A stretch of DNA of 64,000 nucleotides from contig VTFK01000044.1 of NCBI GenBank assembly GCA_009617715.1, positions 620,001-684,000 on the forward strand, given 5' to 3'. This document shows, piece by piece, positions 48,599 through 61,384 of this stretch. The notes beneath the pieces were generated by a model. The model was not told the DNA's origin. It saw nothing but the letters and a program-made list of their open reading frames with translations, and made no database searches. Source of the DNA: Plectrocnemia conspersa. Its lineage: Eukaryota > Arthropoda > Insecta > Trichoptera > Polycentropodidae. The position numbers and the translations under genes were made by a program. How positions within the stretch are numbered: the first letter of the stretch is position 1; each line of letters opens with the position of its first letter.

Positions 48599-48990
48599 TC
48601 AGATTGTATTGTGTCACGACAGCATGGTCGAACAGTCTGATTTGTGTTATCGCGTTTTCGGCGTTGAGTTGTGGCAGTGTTACTGCGGCGGACTGCGAGC
48701 ACGCGCGTATTCTACAGTATTCACAGATGGAACACGCGCTCGGACACGCGACGTACTCTCGAGCCGGCACGCGGCGTAGAACTGGCGTCGTGGCGCCGCC
48801 TCCCCCGCGCGAGCCCCTCCCGCAGCCCCCTGCTGACCAATCGCGGCGCTCGCTTGGACATATAGCCGTCTCTGTCCGGCAGAGTCCGCTCGGTGTCCGA
48901 ACTGTGCTCGAACTGTGCCCGAAGCTCGAGTACGATTATACCCCGAGCTATAATGATGCGACAATTAACCGTGTAATTATACAAAGTTTA
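48599..48990 (-). promoter_or_regulatory. sob: Predicted core promoter and 5' leader of the sob-like gene
   Basis: A GC-rich island directly upstream of the ATG in otherwise AT-rich DNA. On the minus strand TATATG lies at 48864-48859 and an initiator-like TCAGC puts +1 at about 48834, 30 bp from the TATA T, the canonical spacing. The resulting leader would be about 235 nt. It contains a minimal upstream ORF (ATG CTG TCG TGA, 48625-48614) ending 15 nt before the main ATG. A CCAAT box lies on the plus strand at 48836-48840 and overlaps the initiator. Start site is inferred from motifs only; a further upstream non-coding exon cannot be excluded. Confidence 0.45.
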
Positions 48991-49019
48991 CAGAAAACGT
49001 ACGATTTTACGATCAATTA

Positions 49020-49371
49020 AGGCGATCCGCTTTGGGTATTCGAAATGATATTTATCTATGAATATGCATGTTGTATTATGAATAAAACGTCGTGTTTGAT
49101 CGCCTACTTTTAGTCATAAAAGTCAATTCTACACATACATAATCATTTTTTTTAAATAAAAAAAAATCTGAAACATGTAATGACTAAGCCTCATACATTT
49201 TTTTTAGAACGCGGATGTTTTTTGGTGCTAATAGCAATATTAATTTGTTTACTTAGCTATATCGTAAATCTAGAGCAGGTAATCTAAACAAAAAATATAA
49301 TTCTCGCTCCGAAAAAATTAACAATGAACCGAGATTTAGTCATCAAATATTATGAGATTTTTTTATTTAAA
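49020..49371. other. AT-rich sequence upstream of the promoter
   Basis: No gene or clear repeat was recognised. Confidence 0.5.
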
Positions 49372-49542
49372 AATAGTTATTTTTATTTAAACCCCGGATT
49401 GCAAGTAACTGAATTTAGTGAGTAAGTGTTTCGCAGTACGAACATTTAAAAAAATCTGACTTGATAAACGAGCGATGTCTTGCAATACGAGCAGTGTGTA
49501 TTGCGTCATTTTCTCCCAAACTGAGCCGATGGTTTTTTTTAA
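49372..49542. repeat. Probable mobile-element fragment
   Basis: ACGAGCGATGTCTTGCAATACGAG and GTCATTTTCTCCCAAACTGAGCC have the look of a dispersed insect repeat terminus, recalled but not verified. It abuts the TTAA of the next element. Confidence 0.35.
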
Positions 49543-49800
49543 CCCTTTGAGTAGTGAGTAAATTTATACGCATATGTTAATTTGTTAGTTAGCCTGGGAG
49601 TGAGTTAATTTTACGTATTTTTCCATAATTATTTGTGTTGTTATTTATTTATTGATATTTTATATTAAATTTATAGTAAATTATAGAAAAAAATCAGTGA
49701 TTCGCAACGTTTTATTTCTTTGATTTATTGTATGCTGTAATAATTTATTTTAACAGTAATTTTACATATTATTCGCCTTTCAATATTTAAAAAAAAAAAT
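49543..49800 (-). mobile_element. piggyBac-like MITE, half copy (family M)
   Basis: Starts after TTAA (49539-49542) with CCCTTTGAGTAGTGAG, the right end of family M. GAGTGAGTTAATTTTACGTA and TTTTCCATAATTATTTGTG are the complement of 39640-39685. The palindromic end is missing. Confidence 0.7.
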
Positions 49801-50269
49801 ATTTTTTTATTTTTTGTATATAAAAATATATTATTAAAAAAAGTGTTTGTATCATTATTATATGTTTATAACGACACGAGGATTAATTACACTGAATGCT
49901 TAATTTACGATCGATTTTTGCAAATCAAGGATGACCCTTTTTTTAAAAATACACAAATTTAAAGATATCTTAGGGTTATTTTTATAAATCGAACATTTGA
50001 TATATTTCAATTATTATAAAAAATAATATTAATTAAATGCCCGGCTCTGGACCATTTGCAGCAGTCGATTATTTCGATGATTTTTTATACATTTCGGGCA
50101 GTTTGAAAAAGCTGAAATGACGTTCTGGTTCTAAGCCAGAAATTCTTGGGCTATCCCAAAAATATTTTTTATAATATGTCATTTTGTGAAATTATTTATA
50201 TTTACACATTTTCACCAGTTGATATATTTTTTAACCTTCATTTATTGATATAACCGGTTTTAAGTCACA

Positions 50270-50510
50270 TACTGGAACAGTGGATCTTGAGTCGTTGCCA
50301 AGCCAAGCTTTTAAACGCGTCCTACGACATTTAAGGCACCAAAGCGAGCTGCATCCAGGGAGTGAGCTACTTAGAGATCAGATTTACTAACTAACTTACT
50401 TGTAGGTATTCATTTTGTATGATTGACTTATCCAGTTGGTACAAAATTATCCCGTTGTAACGCATTTGGTTTATGCCTGTCAGATTACAACGGTAAATTT
50501 AAAAAAAAAT
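50270..50510 (+). repeat. SINE-tail related repeat
   Basis: TACTTGTAGGTATTCATT, TGATTGACTTA and CGTTGTAACGCATTTGG..GTCAGATTACAACG match 61895-61985 in order. The tail is bracketed by GTTGTAA and TTACAAC. Confidence 0.65.
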
Positions 50511-50689
50511 GTATAAAAAATACAGTAGAAACTAAAATATTTGTAAACTTCCGAGCAAGATATAGTTGAAATACAAATTTTTCTATAAATTTTAGTGAAA
50601 AAGGATCAGAAAACAATCTAAAATAGTACATAATTTATTTAAAGGTTATGTATTTATATGTAAATCGATTTTTTTTAAAATTTATAACC

Positions 50690-51000
50690 AGATTTTAAGC
50701 TGTGTCATCAGCATAATGATTGAGTTGGGAGTCATTAGGAATTGGCATATCGTTAATTTAGACATTAAAAATGTAGTATTTCTATAAGAATTGACGGTAA
50801 TCTTTTTATTGCTTGTTTATATAGGTATGAAAAAAAATGTGCATTTGCTCTTAGAATTATATACAAATAAAAGGCCATTATGCTGTATCATGTCGAACGC
50901 CTTTTCAATATCTTATAAGAACGTGTCAGTGTCTCTTGAAAAGTTGAATATTTTGCGACATATTCTACCACTCTTTGTAATTGTTAATCTGTCTGCTTAA
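50690..51000 (-). pseudogene. Non-LTR reverse transcriptase relic (antisense)
   Basis: Read on the minus strand, 50912-50860 gives DIEKAFDMIQHNGLL, catalytic motif A, and 50757-50701 gives NDMPIPNDSQLNHYADDTA with the YADD catalytic box at 50715-50704. Frameshifts lie between them and the interval is shorter than in intact elements. This fits a Jockey/I-type LINE, inactive. Confidence 0.8.
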
Positions 51001-51009
51001 AGTGAAATT

Positions 51010-53690
51010 GCAATACTGGAATAATATTTTCTATATTCAATTGTAAGTCTTTAAAATTAGTCGTACGAAGATTTTACTAAGGCGTGAACTTCTTGTGCGA
51101 TAACAAATAGTAAGTTAGTGTCTTTACACAATTAAATAGTATGGCCCAATTGATTGCAAAAAATTTAGAAGTACCTTTTAAAAAAAATTTAGATTTTGCA
51201 GAATTTTCGGGTTGTGTAAAATATCGTATCAAATTAAACGTTATATTTTTAAGTGATTTTACAAATGCATAGTATTAGTAAGTTTATAATTAAATTATGT
51301 ACTGATTATTTTTCTGTAAATATGAAATAAATAAATTATTAGTCAATAATCTGATGATCTTTTTAATTAAATAAGTAATTGTGTACTTGAATAGTAAGTC
51401 GCCCACAAAATATTCCTGAATGGAACACACTTGAACGATTTAAATCAATAACAATATGTGTTCTTTATTCTAAAATGTTTCAGAATTATCTATTTCAATA
51501 CTGAAGTAATTTACAAAAGGAAAATTTCAATGTGCAATTATAAATTGCGCAGCAGTAAAGCAGTCACGTCTGTGTAAATCAATGAATAGATAATTTATTT
51601 GCGTATGCATTCGCGGAATGCGCTAAGCATTATAAGTATTCATCATACATTGTAAATACTATGATACAAATTTGTTAGCATTAAATGTAGCGTTCTATAA
51701 CTTTAATCGATTTGCTTCGGTCGTACTAAATACCGGCTGAGATTAATAACTGGATTGAAACGTAATGAGCCTATATACTATTATCGAGCTTTAGTTACAT
51801 ATATTTATATCGTCACACCTTGAATCGTGGATTGCACAAATCGAAGAAGCGTGAAAGATGAAACGAATTCGATGATACTGTTGCTAACATCTTAACTCTT
51901 TTGGCAAATAAATTGGTTAATTTTGTAATAATAATGAGCTTTACGGCAATAATAAAAAAAAAAAAAAATGCTAGTCATATTTTTTATTTGAATATTTTTG
52001 ACAGTTGATCCACCTTTTTTACACTTTTTTATGCTTACTTTAATTTTAAATATGTGAGATTTTTATAACAAAACAGTGAAAACAAAGTAGAGTAATTTAA
52101 TCATTCGCATTTAAAATTAAACTCAACCAATATAGACTTAATACAATCGCTATTTTTATATGAATGGTATCAAAACGCAGGTATAATACAATTTTATCAA
52201 TTAAATCTCATTTTGCTATATTTGTTTTTTAAATTACTGATAGAATATGTATAATTAATAACATATATTAATCAAAGCGGAGTTCTATCCAGTTAAATAA
52301 TATTTTTTCATTACTAATTTTTAATTTTAACCTTTTAAGTGTAAATGACATCACAAAATATTTACACATTTCAAAATACTCTTTGTAAATAGCAAAACTG
52401 TTATCAACAATGAAGCTATCTTAATTTGCAAAATTAATCCAATCATATAAATCATTTCTAGTAGTAAAAAATTAAGGCTACTCTAAAAAATAGAAACTCT
52501 TAGAAACAATGGAAGAATATAATGGTTGGAAGTAAAAACATTGAAAGAATAATTTATAAGACAAATTTGATGCAATGGATGAGAAAGTGTTCTCCTCAAA
52601 AAAATACAAGGTCAGTTAGGTTTTTGCGGATGTAACATTTTAGCTGATGCTAAAAACAATATAAATTAAATGTTAAGGATTCTCTATTTAAAAATATGAT
52701 TATAAGGGAGTTAAGATAAAATCGCACTGGAAAAAAATACTCTTGTCAAAATTACACGTGCAATAAGTTTCATACTTTTCAGTAACATGTTCAATCTTTC
52801 CGATGTAAGTAATAAATTGGTTTTATTCAATACATGTTCCAGTTAATTTTATTTGTGACAATTATTATTTTTAAAGTCGTTTTCATGTTGTAAAAAGTGA
52901 CACATTTTGTTGAGAGTGCATATTGGATAAAAATAGTTTATTACATGTTCTAAAAGTAAGTTAATATAAGAAATTTAAAATATATTAAAAAAACAGGTGA
53001 TTTTTAAAGTTTTCAATTAAAATTTTAGCTGTTTTAAAATATTATTATTTAAACCTAATAAGTTTAAAATTACATTTATGTTTAACAATATTCTATTGCC
53101 ATTCATATTTGCGTGTGAGATGAAATCTTAAGGCGTATACCGAGGATCTTACAAATATACAAAGTCTAATGGTGAAAATCTTTGTATATGTAAAATTTAT
53201 TTTAAGCTTCCAAGCCTTCTAGATTTTTTAAAATTTGTTCATATGCACATCAGGTAGCTTATCATTATGATAAATTATTATCTTAAACGAGCTTATTTTT
53301 GCTTGTATCTGATAAGAGATATTAAATAATATTGCAACATTACAAATATAAATTCAAGTCAATTTATACAAAGCAAAACATTATTGTAAATTATTCATTA
53401 TTCATGTTTTAAGATTACAAATAAACTTGTAATTTTAAATTAGAATGATTTAGTTTAAACATATAAAAAACAGTTGATCTTTTTTAACTTATTTTAATTT
53501 AATGATACTTTTTTACTACATTTTTTAATGGTAAGAATAATCATGGATCTCATAAATACATACATATTTGTTTTACTCTAAATTTTTTGTGTCTCGTACT
53601 CTTACTTTTCCAGGTGCATATTATTTGTTCTTTAATTAAATTTATTTTACAAAAAAATTTTTTTTAAAAAAAAATCATCTTTATATTGTA
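51010..53690. other. AT-rich sequence without a recognisable gene
   Basis: Low-complexity AT sequence with a poly(A) run at about 51955-51968. Small mixed patches at 51600-51900 only. No gene or clear repeat recognised. Confidence 0.5.
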
Positions 53691-53729
53691 TTACAATCAC
53701 ATGTTGCAGAAATTCATCTGGAACTTCTG

Positions 53730-54150
53730 GTGATTGAAAAGCAAGAAAATTTAAACCATTTAAGGAAAATGAAGTAGGAAATCTTTTTGTTGATTATTGT
53801 AACCAAAAACAAGTTTGGATGAATAGACAGATCATCGAATATTGGTTCAGAACCAAAGTAAGAAATTTTCTAAAAAAAGTAAAGGGCCACAACAGAATTG
53901 TTAATAGATAATTCTGCATCTCATTTGATGGACAAAGGTGTTGGATTTATTGTGCAGGTCTTCTCAAAACTCTTGCTGAGGAAGATGATGGCTTGATTAA
54001 TTTCTGCTGATGCTATATATGGAATAGTACAATTTTGGTCAAAAGTAACACTTATTCGATTGTGGAGTAAAATTATTCCAAACGTATAAATTGATGTATT
54101 AGTTTTTAAAGAGGCTAAGGCAAGTGATATATATCTGAAATATGCAGATT
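53730..54150 (+). pseudogene. Second pogo/Tigger (Jerky-like) transposase relic
   Basis: Frame pieces read CNQKQVWMNRQIIEYWFRTKV (from about 53799), then LIDNSASHLMDK around 53901-53936, whose Asp (53907-53909) is the second catalytic acid of the DDD/DDE triad, then RLWSKIIPN near 54060. The frame shifts between pieces. It covers the middle of the catalytic domain that is missing from the relic at 4284-4900. No matching ends found. Confidence 0.75.
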
Positions 54151-54479
54151 AATAAAAAAATTAAAACGCTTTGTAAATATCATTCGAAGAGTAGTTTGAT
54201 TTTGATTCAAATGATCTCGGTTTTCAGTGCTTGTTTCTATTATTACTTAAATAAAAGAGAAAAAAAGTGAGAATACAAGTAAAGAAGATACTAACAATTA
54301 CATTAGTCAAAAGTCGGCACTTAGCTGGACTACATCGACCAAAGAGAATTTGAATATAGCGATATAATAACTCTGTCCTGATATTCGAAAATTATTGAAA
54401 AATTCTCAAAAGCAAACGAGAATCAGTAATTTTGGAAAGAATTAAAAAATATGATAATATTTATTGTAAATATAATATA

Positions 54480-55000
54480 AATATTTCAAAACCATATATT
54501 ATTTGATAGTTCGGATAATCCGTGTTTATCAATTACCTGTATACTGATAAAGGAGAATAATTTTATCTGTGAAAATCAAAGTGTTCTTAAATAAATATTT
54601 TACCAGTCAAGAATTTAATTTCGTGTATTGTGTAAAAAGCAATTAATATGTATTAAAATAATTATATTAGCTATAACCTAATTTTTTTTAATGTTCTTTT
54701 AGAGTTAGTGTGTAACATTTATACACCCAAATAATGAAAGGATCGGAAGGTTTAAAAGACCCTGAGCAACATAATTTACTTTCAATATACAATTGGCTTC
54801 TATAGAGTAAATACTCTGCTATAATATATAATGAATTTCATATAGAGATTTAGATTTACTTTTGAATAGTACATTTCCTTTTTCTAAATAAAAGTTTAAA
54901 TTGCTCACTGCAATATATTTTATATTACGAACTATACAACGTTCAATATTGTATATATGGCAAAGACATAAAATTATATAATTAAATTTATTTAACCGTG
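54480..55000. other. AT-rich sequence without a recognisable gene
   Basis: Nothing recognised. Confidence 0.5.
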
Positions 55001-55700
55001 AACGACGAGTATAAACTGCCGTTAAATTAAAACATCGTTTTTAATTAACGACGTCTACATAACGAGCTTTGATTAATAATCGGTTAATCGACAATCGCAT
55101 ACCATATATTAAATTTTATTATTATAAAACCAATCGCCAAGATTCGTCTCGACGTTAAAATTTGACCCCTTAACGCGCGCTTCAGTTTACTGCGAATCGA
55201 GGAGTCGCAAACCCATTAACACTCGCACTATACGATTCTCGTTATCTCAGCGAGGGTCCGGTATTTTCTGACACAGGCACACACATTTACACTATAAGAG
55301 TGTAACATTACACGATCGCCGATATAATGATTATGAGCGCGCGTGAGCACGCGTTTAATCGCTATTAAATTATGATTTCATCGACGTTTCGGCGCGCGCG
55401 CCGCCGACGTGTTCGCGGACGGTCACCGCGGATAACAAATTGCCGCACCGTGCTCATGTTCAGAGCACTGTCAATGGCTGTGCGCCACCCACGCGTCCGT
55501 GTTCGCATTATTCACGGATATCGTCCTCTTGAAGAGCACTAAATTGCGGCCGATCCAAGCGCACTCTACCTCTTGCTTGTTCACTCCGTTTTTGCCGATT
55601 GAGCTTTTTGATATTGTCGTTTGTCGCCTGTGTCCTTAAATCTTTGTGGAGGTAGTGAATCGAATATGTAACTAAACACAAATACTATATGTTTCAGTGT
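55000..55700. promoter_or_regulatory. GC-elevated island upstream of the sob-like gene
   Basis: Unique block with TAATCGGTTAATCGAC, GAGCGCGCGTGAGCACGCG and the 12-bp palindrome GGCGCGCGCGCC (55391-55402), then CACCGCGG and GCGGCCGATCC. No open frame of note. Candidate distal regulatory element, about 6.5 kb upstream of the gene. Confidence 0.35.
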
Positions 55701-57480
55701 TAAAAAAATGTCCGTCTGCTAAGATTAAATTTTATATTTTCAAATTCTTTAATATTTTAAAGCAATTGTTATAACAAAACGCCCAACCATTGAGTTCAAG
55801 AGTTGACCGTTTGTGGTGCTCCTATTGCTTCACATTACACTGTGACGTTTCGCAGTTATATTTCAATAGCATCTTCATTGATCCATGTAACGCTTTTTTG
55901 CAATATGTAGTTCTCATTTATTACCCGTTGATATTCATCATGTCGCTGTCAAAGAGAGAAATTAAGAGACTAGTGGACTTCGAATGTCGTGATTTTAAGT
56001 ATTATGTACGATAACCTTATTATGTCTGTACTAAAATAATATAATATATGTCGTGTTTAACAGACTAAACAAATCAAAACAGCAACGATCAAAAAAGTTC
56101 AAAACGGATTTTTTATTATAACGCATATTTTCAAAAATAAAAAATTGAAAATATAAATAAAGTCAGTTCACGTGTAGTTCATTTATTAATTATTAAAAAA
56201 AGTTTGATTGTTGCAGCCAAATAAATGTGTTCTAGAAAAATATATTTATTTCAATCTATCAGTCTTTCGACGAGGGTTGAGCACATTGTGAATAACATCA
56301 ATAGGCAATTTAATCGCAAAGCAAATGTTTTTTGTCGCGCCCTTGCTGAATCCAGGTTGTTCTAAGGTACCTTATGGCAAATTTTAGAACACTTTACACA
56401 ATAGGGAATATTTTGTATACTTAAAGGAATAGGTAAAATTGGTATTATTACGTTCTCATTTTAAGAGGCTTTTACACTTCATTTGAAAATATAGAAGATA
56501 TTGCTTTTTTTAGAAGCTCACTTTAATTTTACTTTCCGGTTTGTTAAGCTTGAAATATTTCCGATTTAACCCTTCACAAAAGTTTGTTGACCTCTGGAAT
56601 ACTATATTTAGTCGTTTCGTTTTAATTTTTTCAAAAAGTAATTGCAATATTATAAAAAACATTTTTAATGAAATCGATAATTAAGGTATTATAAAATATT
56701 TTTGTATAATATAGCAACTCCGAGCTATACTGTAAACTAAATAGCACTAAGGTTTATCAATCCTTAAATTTAGGTTTAAGAACAGTATTTTTCAAACAAA
56801 TTTAAAAAAATCGAAAAACCGGTTTTTAATTAAAAATATGAATTGACACTAAAAATATTCTTCAATGAAAAAATACTAGTTTTTAAAGAAGAAAAATTGA
56901 AAATCACTATCTGTTAAAAAAATACTATCTGTTAAGAAAAGTTAAAATAAATGAACAACAGTAAAAATATTTTTCAGAATAAATTTATTTTAAGTATTTA
57001 TTTTTTGGGCACCTAATAAGTCTTTCATTGCAATTAAAAAAACTATAATGCAAAGTAAAATACAAAACTTTAAGACAAAGAAAACAGTTAGTAGTTAGTA
57101 TATAAGAAAAACTATAAAAAAATCAATTATCTTTTTTTTAAGGAACCTGGAAAATTTTTTTTTAAGATTTTGCAATTAATTAAATATTCTAACTAAATCA
57201 AAAAAATGTGTCAGGGTGATATAACACAATATAAACAGTAATAATTAAACTAAAAAAAACATATATAAAGAATTATACAATGAAACAAATACAAGTAATA
57301 AAATTACACAGCAAAAATTACATAAAGAAGAAATTACACATGAAAAGAATTAAATCTATATTGATATATTAATAAGTAATTTTGTATCCCTTCAAAATAA
57401 AATAAAATAAAATTAATGTGATTAATTCTATAATTAAAAATATATCTTTTGAAATAATCTTTAAGTCTTCAAATAATGTA
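55700..57480. other. AT-rich sequence without a recognisable gene
   Basis: The 74-codon frame 55790-56014 opens on TTG and is unrecognised. AAAATA repeats occur near 57395-57412. No other feature. Confidence 0.5.
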
Positions 57481-57500
57481 AAAAATAAATAAATTATTAA

Positions 57501-57890
57501 TTGTTATTAAAAATTTGGATAATAAATGGCGTATTTATTAGTAGCCTCATAGTAGCCTATGTATATCTCACTTCCAATACTGTTACGGTCGAGCTCAGTC
57601 CAATTGTAATTTCACGGAACAACAGCCGACTGATTGATGCGAAGGAAGTTAGCGATTGTTACTTACAGAATGGCTTCGGAAAGAACTCATCAGAGGCGAT
57701 TGTTTGTCGCAGCGTGAATTGACTCTAAATCGAAATCAATTTCAGGCACTGGAAACACGCGAAATGAATCACGACACGTTGTTGGTGGCTATAAAGTCAC
57801 GAAATCTCAGTTATGGAACTGTGTGGTATATATATGTACGTACTTCATACAATGTACCTATATTAGGTTGGATACTATAAATTTTAATTC
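57501..57890 (+). other. Two overlapping short open frames, coding status doubtful
   Basis: The frame 57501-57722 opens on TTG and has a hydrophobic first third (VFISSLIVAYVYL); 57656-57880 also opens on TTG and has no recognisable domain. The region is slightly GC-elevated. Neither has an ATG at the listed start, so both are more likely chance frames in a regulatory block. Confidence 0.15.
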
Positions 57891-57899
57891 GTATTGCAG

Positions 57900-58390
57900 T
57901 ATTAAATGGATGCAATTATATTACTTTAATTGCATCTACCGGAGTCATGCGATGCTGGAGGCAGTGAGGGTCCACAGTCGTAACTTATGATACGTGATCT
58001 TCGGAAGATGATGATGAAGAAAAAATAATACAAGATGGTCGGTATTTAAAATCGGCGTGGATGTGAAACGATGTTGATAAGATTATTATTGCGATCGGTG
58101 TAACCATAAGTCGTGTGTGGGACACCGATTATTTTTTATTGAATCTTTAATTAGACGTCGAAATACCGGTTTCGGCCATTGCCCATCCTTTGGCGACATG
58201 GCCATGTCTTGTAGAGGAAACCGTTAATCTTGTGTCAATGGTGTGTATTTATGAAGACCGAGACGTGTGCTGTAGATGTATGTATGTAAGACATGTATAT
58301 AAAAAATGCCAAATAATGTAATGCTATGTGTAAAGTTGATGGAGGAATTTATGAAGCTGTAATAGACTGACTGTGTAATCCTATATTCAG
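57900..58390. promoter_or_regulatory. Candidate enhancer-like island with inverted octamer-like sites
   Basis: GATGCAATTA at 57909-57918 is repeated in inverted orientation at 57927-57936, resembling paired POU/homeodomain sites. Further unique words: GGCGACATGGCCATGTC and GAAATACCGGTTTCGGCC. No open frame. Function inferred from motif shape only. Confidence 0.3.
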
Positions 58391-59560
58391 TGATCTTTGC
58401 TAAAGTATATTTTATTAGTATATAATTAAAAAATATTGCTAAAAAAATAATATTGCTTGATCTTTTGAAGCCTTCCTGTATATAAAATAATTTTGTAAAA
58501 AAAAATTCTTAAAACCACGTTGTATGAATGCTCATCTATTACTTGCTTTACATTTCACTCCTGAGAGTATTTCAATAGTTTGTACATTTTAAGATCCTTA
58601 AGTGAATATACAACTTTAATATCCTGGTTTTATGACTGCATAAATCAATCACGAGTTCATGAAATACGTTAAAAATTTTCGCAACGGTTATTAGCGTTCA
58701 AGTTTACAACTTCATGGTCATAAGTCATCTTTATTATCACCAATATGTTTTATATTTCTCATTTGTATGATGTAATATAAATTAATGTTAGTCCAAGATA
58801 TGACCAAAAATCACACAATAAGATTATTAAAATAGGCTGGAAATTTCTATACAATATTTGTAAAAAAATCCGCTGACATTTTTAATGCTGTCATACAAAT
58901 TATAATTTCAGAAAAAGCTCAAACGCTGCGTTTTATTATATAAAAATCTATTTCATTTTTACATATTCATGATAAGCTGCAAACGTTAAGAATGGAATGA
59001 ACCATCTTTGTCTAAATTTTGTGAAAGGCAGTTTTGCATTTCTTAAAACATATGTGTATCAATTTTGTGTAGTTCATGTTTTCGTATTTATTCTGTTTTG
59101 AAACGAAAAGTTGTACAGACATTGAACTGATTGTTCTTAATTTGTTTATAAAAGCAAATATTATTTTGTTCTGATTCGGCATTTTCTTCCAGTTACATAA
59201 TATATGCGTACTACAATATAATAAAAAAAATATTTTACTGATATTTAAATCATGAATTATTTTTTACAAATAAAGAACTTAAAAATTACCAAAATATCAA
59301 CTAATAAATTTTAATTATTATAGATATTATTAAAAAAAAAACATTTTAAAAGTTCAAGTTAAACGTATTCTAACAAATTTTATTTTCAAGATTAAGTACC
59401 GTTTTAAAAAATGCAACAAAAAGTTTGTATAGAATCGATTAATCAAATATCAACAGGCAAAAAATTTATTGCCCATTATTAATAATGATTTAGCTTACCA
59501 TAAAAAACTATAGAAAAGTCTATGGTGAGCATCCGGTTAGATAGAAAGCATTTATTAAAA
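58390..59560. other. AT-rich sequence without a recognisable gene
   Basis: Nothing recognised. Confidence 0.5.
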
Positions 59561-59864
59561 ATACGCACTTACAGAAAGTAAATACTTATCGCGTACACGC
59601 GTTAAAAGCGCAATAAACCAAAATAAAAATTGGAGATTTAACAACGACTCTTCGTGCCTTTACAAGCATAAAAAGAAATAATAATGCATTGAATTAATTA
59701 ATTAATTAATAGTTTTCAAACTTCAACGGCTAGTCAATTCCTATAAAGAAAAAAACGCAAATCATTTCAATTAGTGCACGCGTATAAACATCTCCTTCAT
59801 CTCGACTAAGCATATATAAGCGCATCATTTACATTCACTTCTGACAGAAACCTTTATTAAAAAA

Positions 59865-60035
59865 ATATACCAGTTACTCGTGAAGCACGAGTATATCTAA
59901 ACTCGCATCTATGCCAAGCAGCTGCTTCCCTCTTCCCTGGTTTAGCTACGAAGTCCGAAATCCAGAGTTCAATTCAATATTCGGAGACAACTGGATAATA
60001 CAGAAGCATACATGGCTGCAAAAATAATTATACAA
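59865..60035. repeat. Dispersed repeat family E, copy 2
   Basis: ACCAGTTACTCG, CTATGCCAAGCAG, CTTCCCTCTTCCC, AAATCCAGAGTTCAA and GACAACTGGAT are shared with 5455-5790. An AATT run lies nearby at 59692-59710. Confidence 0.6.
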
Positions 60036-60229
60036 ATTCTATGTGACCCAATGAGTACTGTTGCACAATAATAATAATTTATTACTAAATATATTTGTTC
60101 TCTATGACACAAGGCAATTATAGATTTGTGAAGATCGTAAACTTTTATATTTAACTATTTTTTACTATTCATAAAATGCTGCAAACATTAAGAATGAAAT
60201 TTTTAAAATTTTACAAAAGCACTTCCACA

Positions 60230-60620
60230 TGAAAAAAAACAAAGAATGGCTTGCGTTATTGCACTGTTTTGAAATGCGATGTGGTGCACGCATGAAGACA
60301 TTCGTTGGAGTTGATTTAATTAAACTTAATTTTATAATCTAGTTGCATATAGTTCAAAAAGTAAGAACTAAAAGTAGTTTGGACCATACAGTTTCATGTC
60401 GTTTAAGATACATAATACAACTTTATTCACATAAGACGGGTGATCAGTCCCCATGACTATAAATCTGCACACACCATGACTGAACGTGACGCAGTCTATC
60501 AGCCTAAGTGGTTTTCATTTATCAAAGTAATAAGATAGTCCGCTAGTGTTTGGTCGTAATAGATATACCCGTGGCACGATAATGGCTAATTTATATCTGA
60601 TGATCTAGCTAGATATATTA
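60230..60620. other. Mixed-composition island, candidate regulatory DNA
   Basis: Unique sequence with ACGGGTGATCAGTCCCC and ACCCGTGGCACG; no open frame. Confidence 0.2.
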
Positions 60621-60879
60621 GCAATGCCTCAATAGAAAATTTAAGGGTTTAAGATAAGTGACCGATTTGGTTTATACTTAAGATATGCATTTTTTTTAAA
60701 TAATATTATATACTATTTTAAGTCTAAATATTTTAAGAGACGGTTCAAAATTTTATAAATATATATAGTATATATATATTTGATATTTAGCAATAATATA
60801 AATAGAAAGGGAATTCTTTGAAGTAAATAAATGGAATAAAATATATCTAATGACACTAAATAGACGTTTTCAATCAAAA

Positions 60880-61240
60880 CGTTGGTTGTCGTGATTAATC
60901 ACAATTTGTTTTGAATTATGCTGTCGTTGCAAAATCAAACAAATGCGTTTTTTACGTCATTATATTGTGTAAAGTACCAACTACTATGGCTAAAGCTATT
61001 TTTTGTTAACAATCACGAAAGAAATGCACAGTAAATCACCATCGATGTCGATATGATCGAGCGTGTACCATTACATAATGTCGTTATTATAAAAATCCGT
61101 TTATCGTGATAGATGAATGTGTAGACTGATTGACGCGCTTTTAGATGAAATGGCCAACTGTTGGTGGGTGAATGAGAAAAATATACTTCAGATGTACAAC
61201 AATCATTTCCTTGCCACAGAGGTAAAGTCACTCGATTTAT
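60880..61240. other. Mixed-composition island, candidate regulatory DNA
   Basis: Carries CATCGATGTCGATATGATCGAGCG. Short frames on both strands at 61013-61329 are unrecognised. Confidence 0.2.
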
Positions 61241-61384
61241 TTATAAAAGAAAATATTGATTTCATATGCATATTTTTATTATTTTTTGCTTATTCAAACT
61301 ATTTATCAATTTACCAACATTTTTTATGATTGATTATGGTATAATATGATGTATATTAAAGATGTAATATATTATATATATAGT

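Noticed and set aside
48387..48770. 127-codon minus-strand frame overlapping the start of the sob-like CDS, considered as an overlapping upstream ORF
   Set aside because: It opens on GTG and contains no ATG anywhere in the frame, so it is not a credible upstream ORF.
48009..48779. 256-codon open frame on the plus strand opposite sob exon 1
   Set aside because: It is the antisense shadow of a real, family-matching coding exon and has no recognisable domain.
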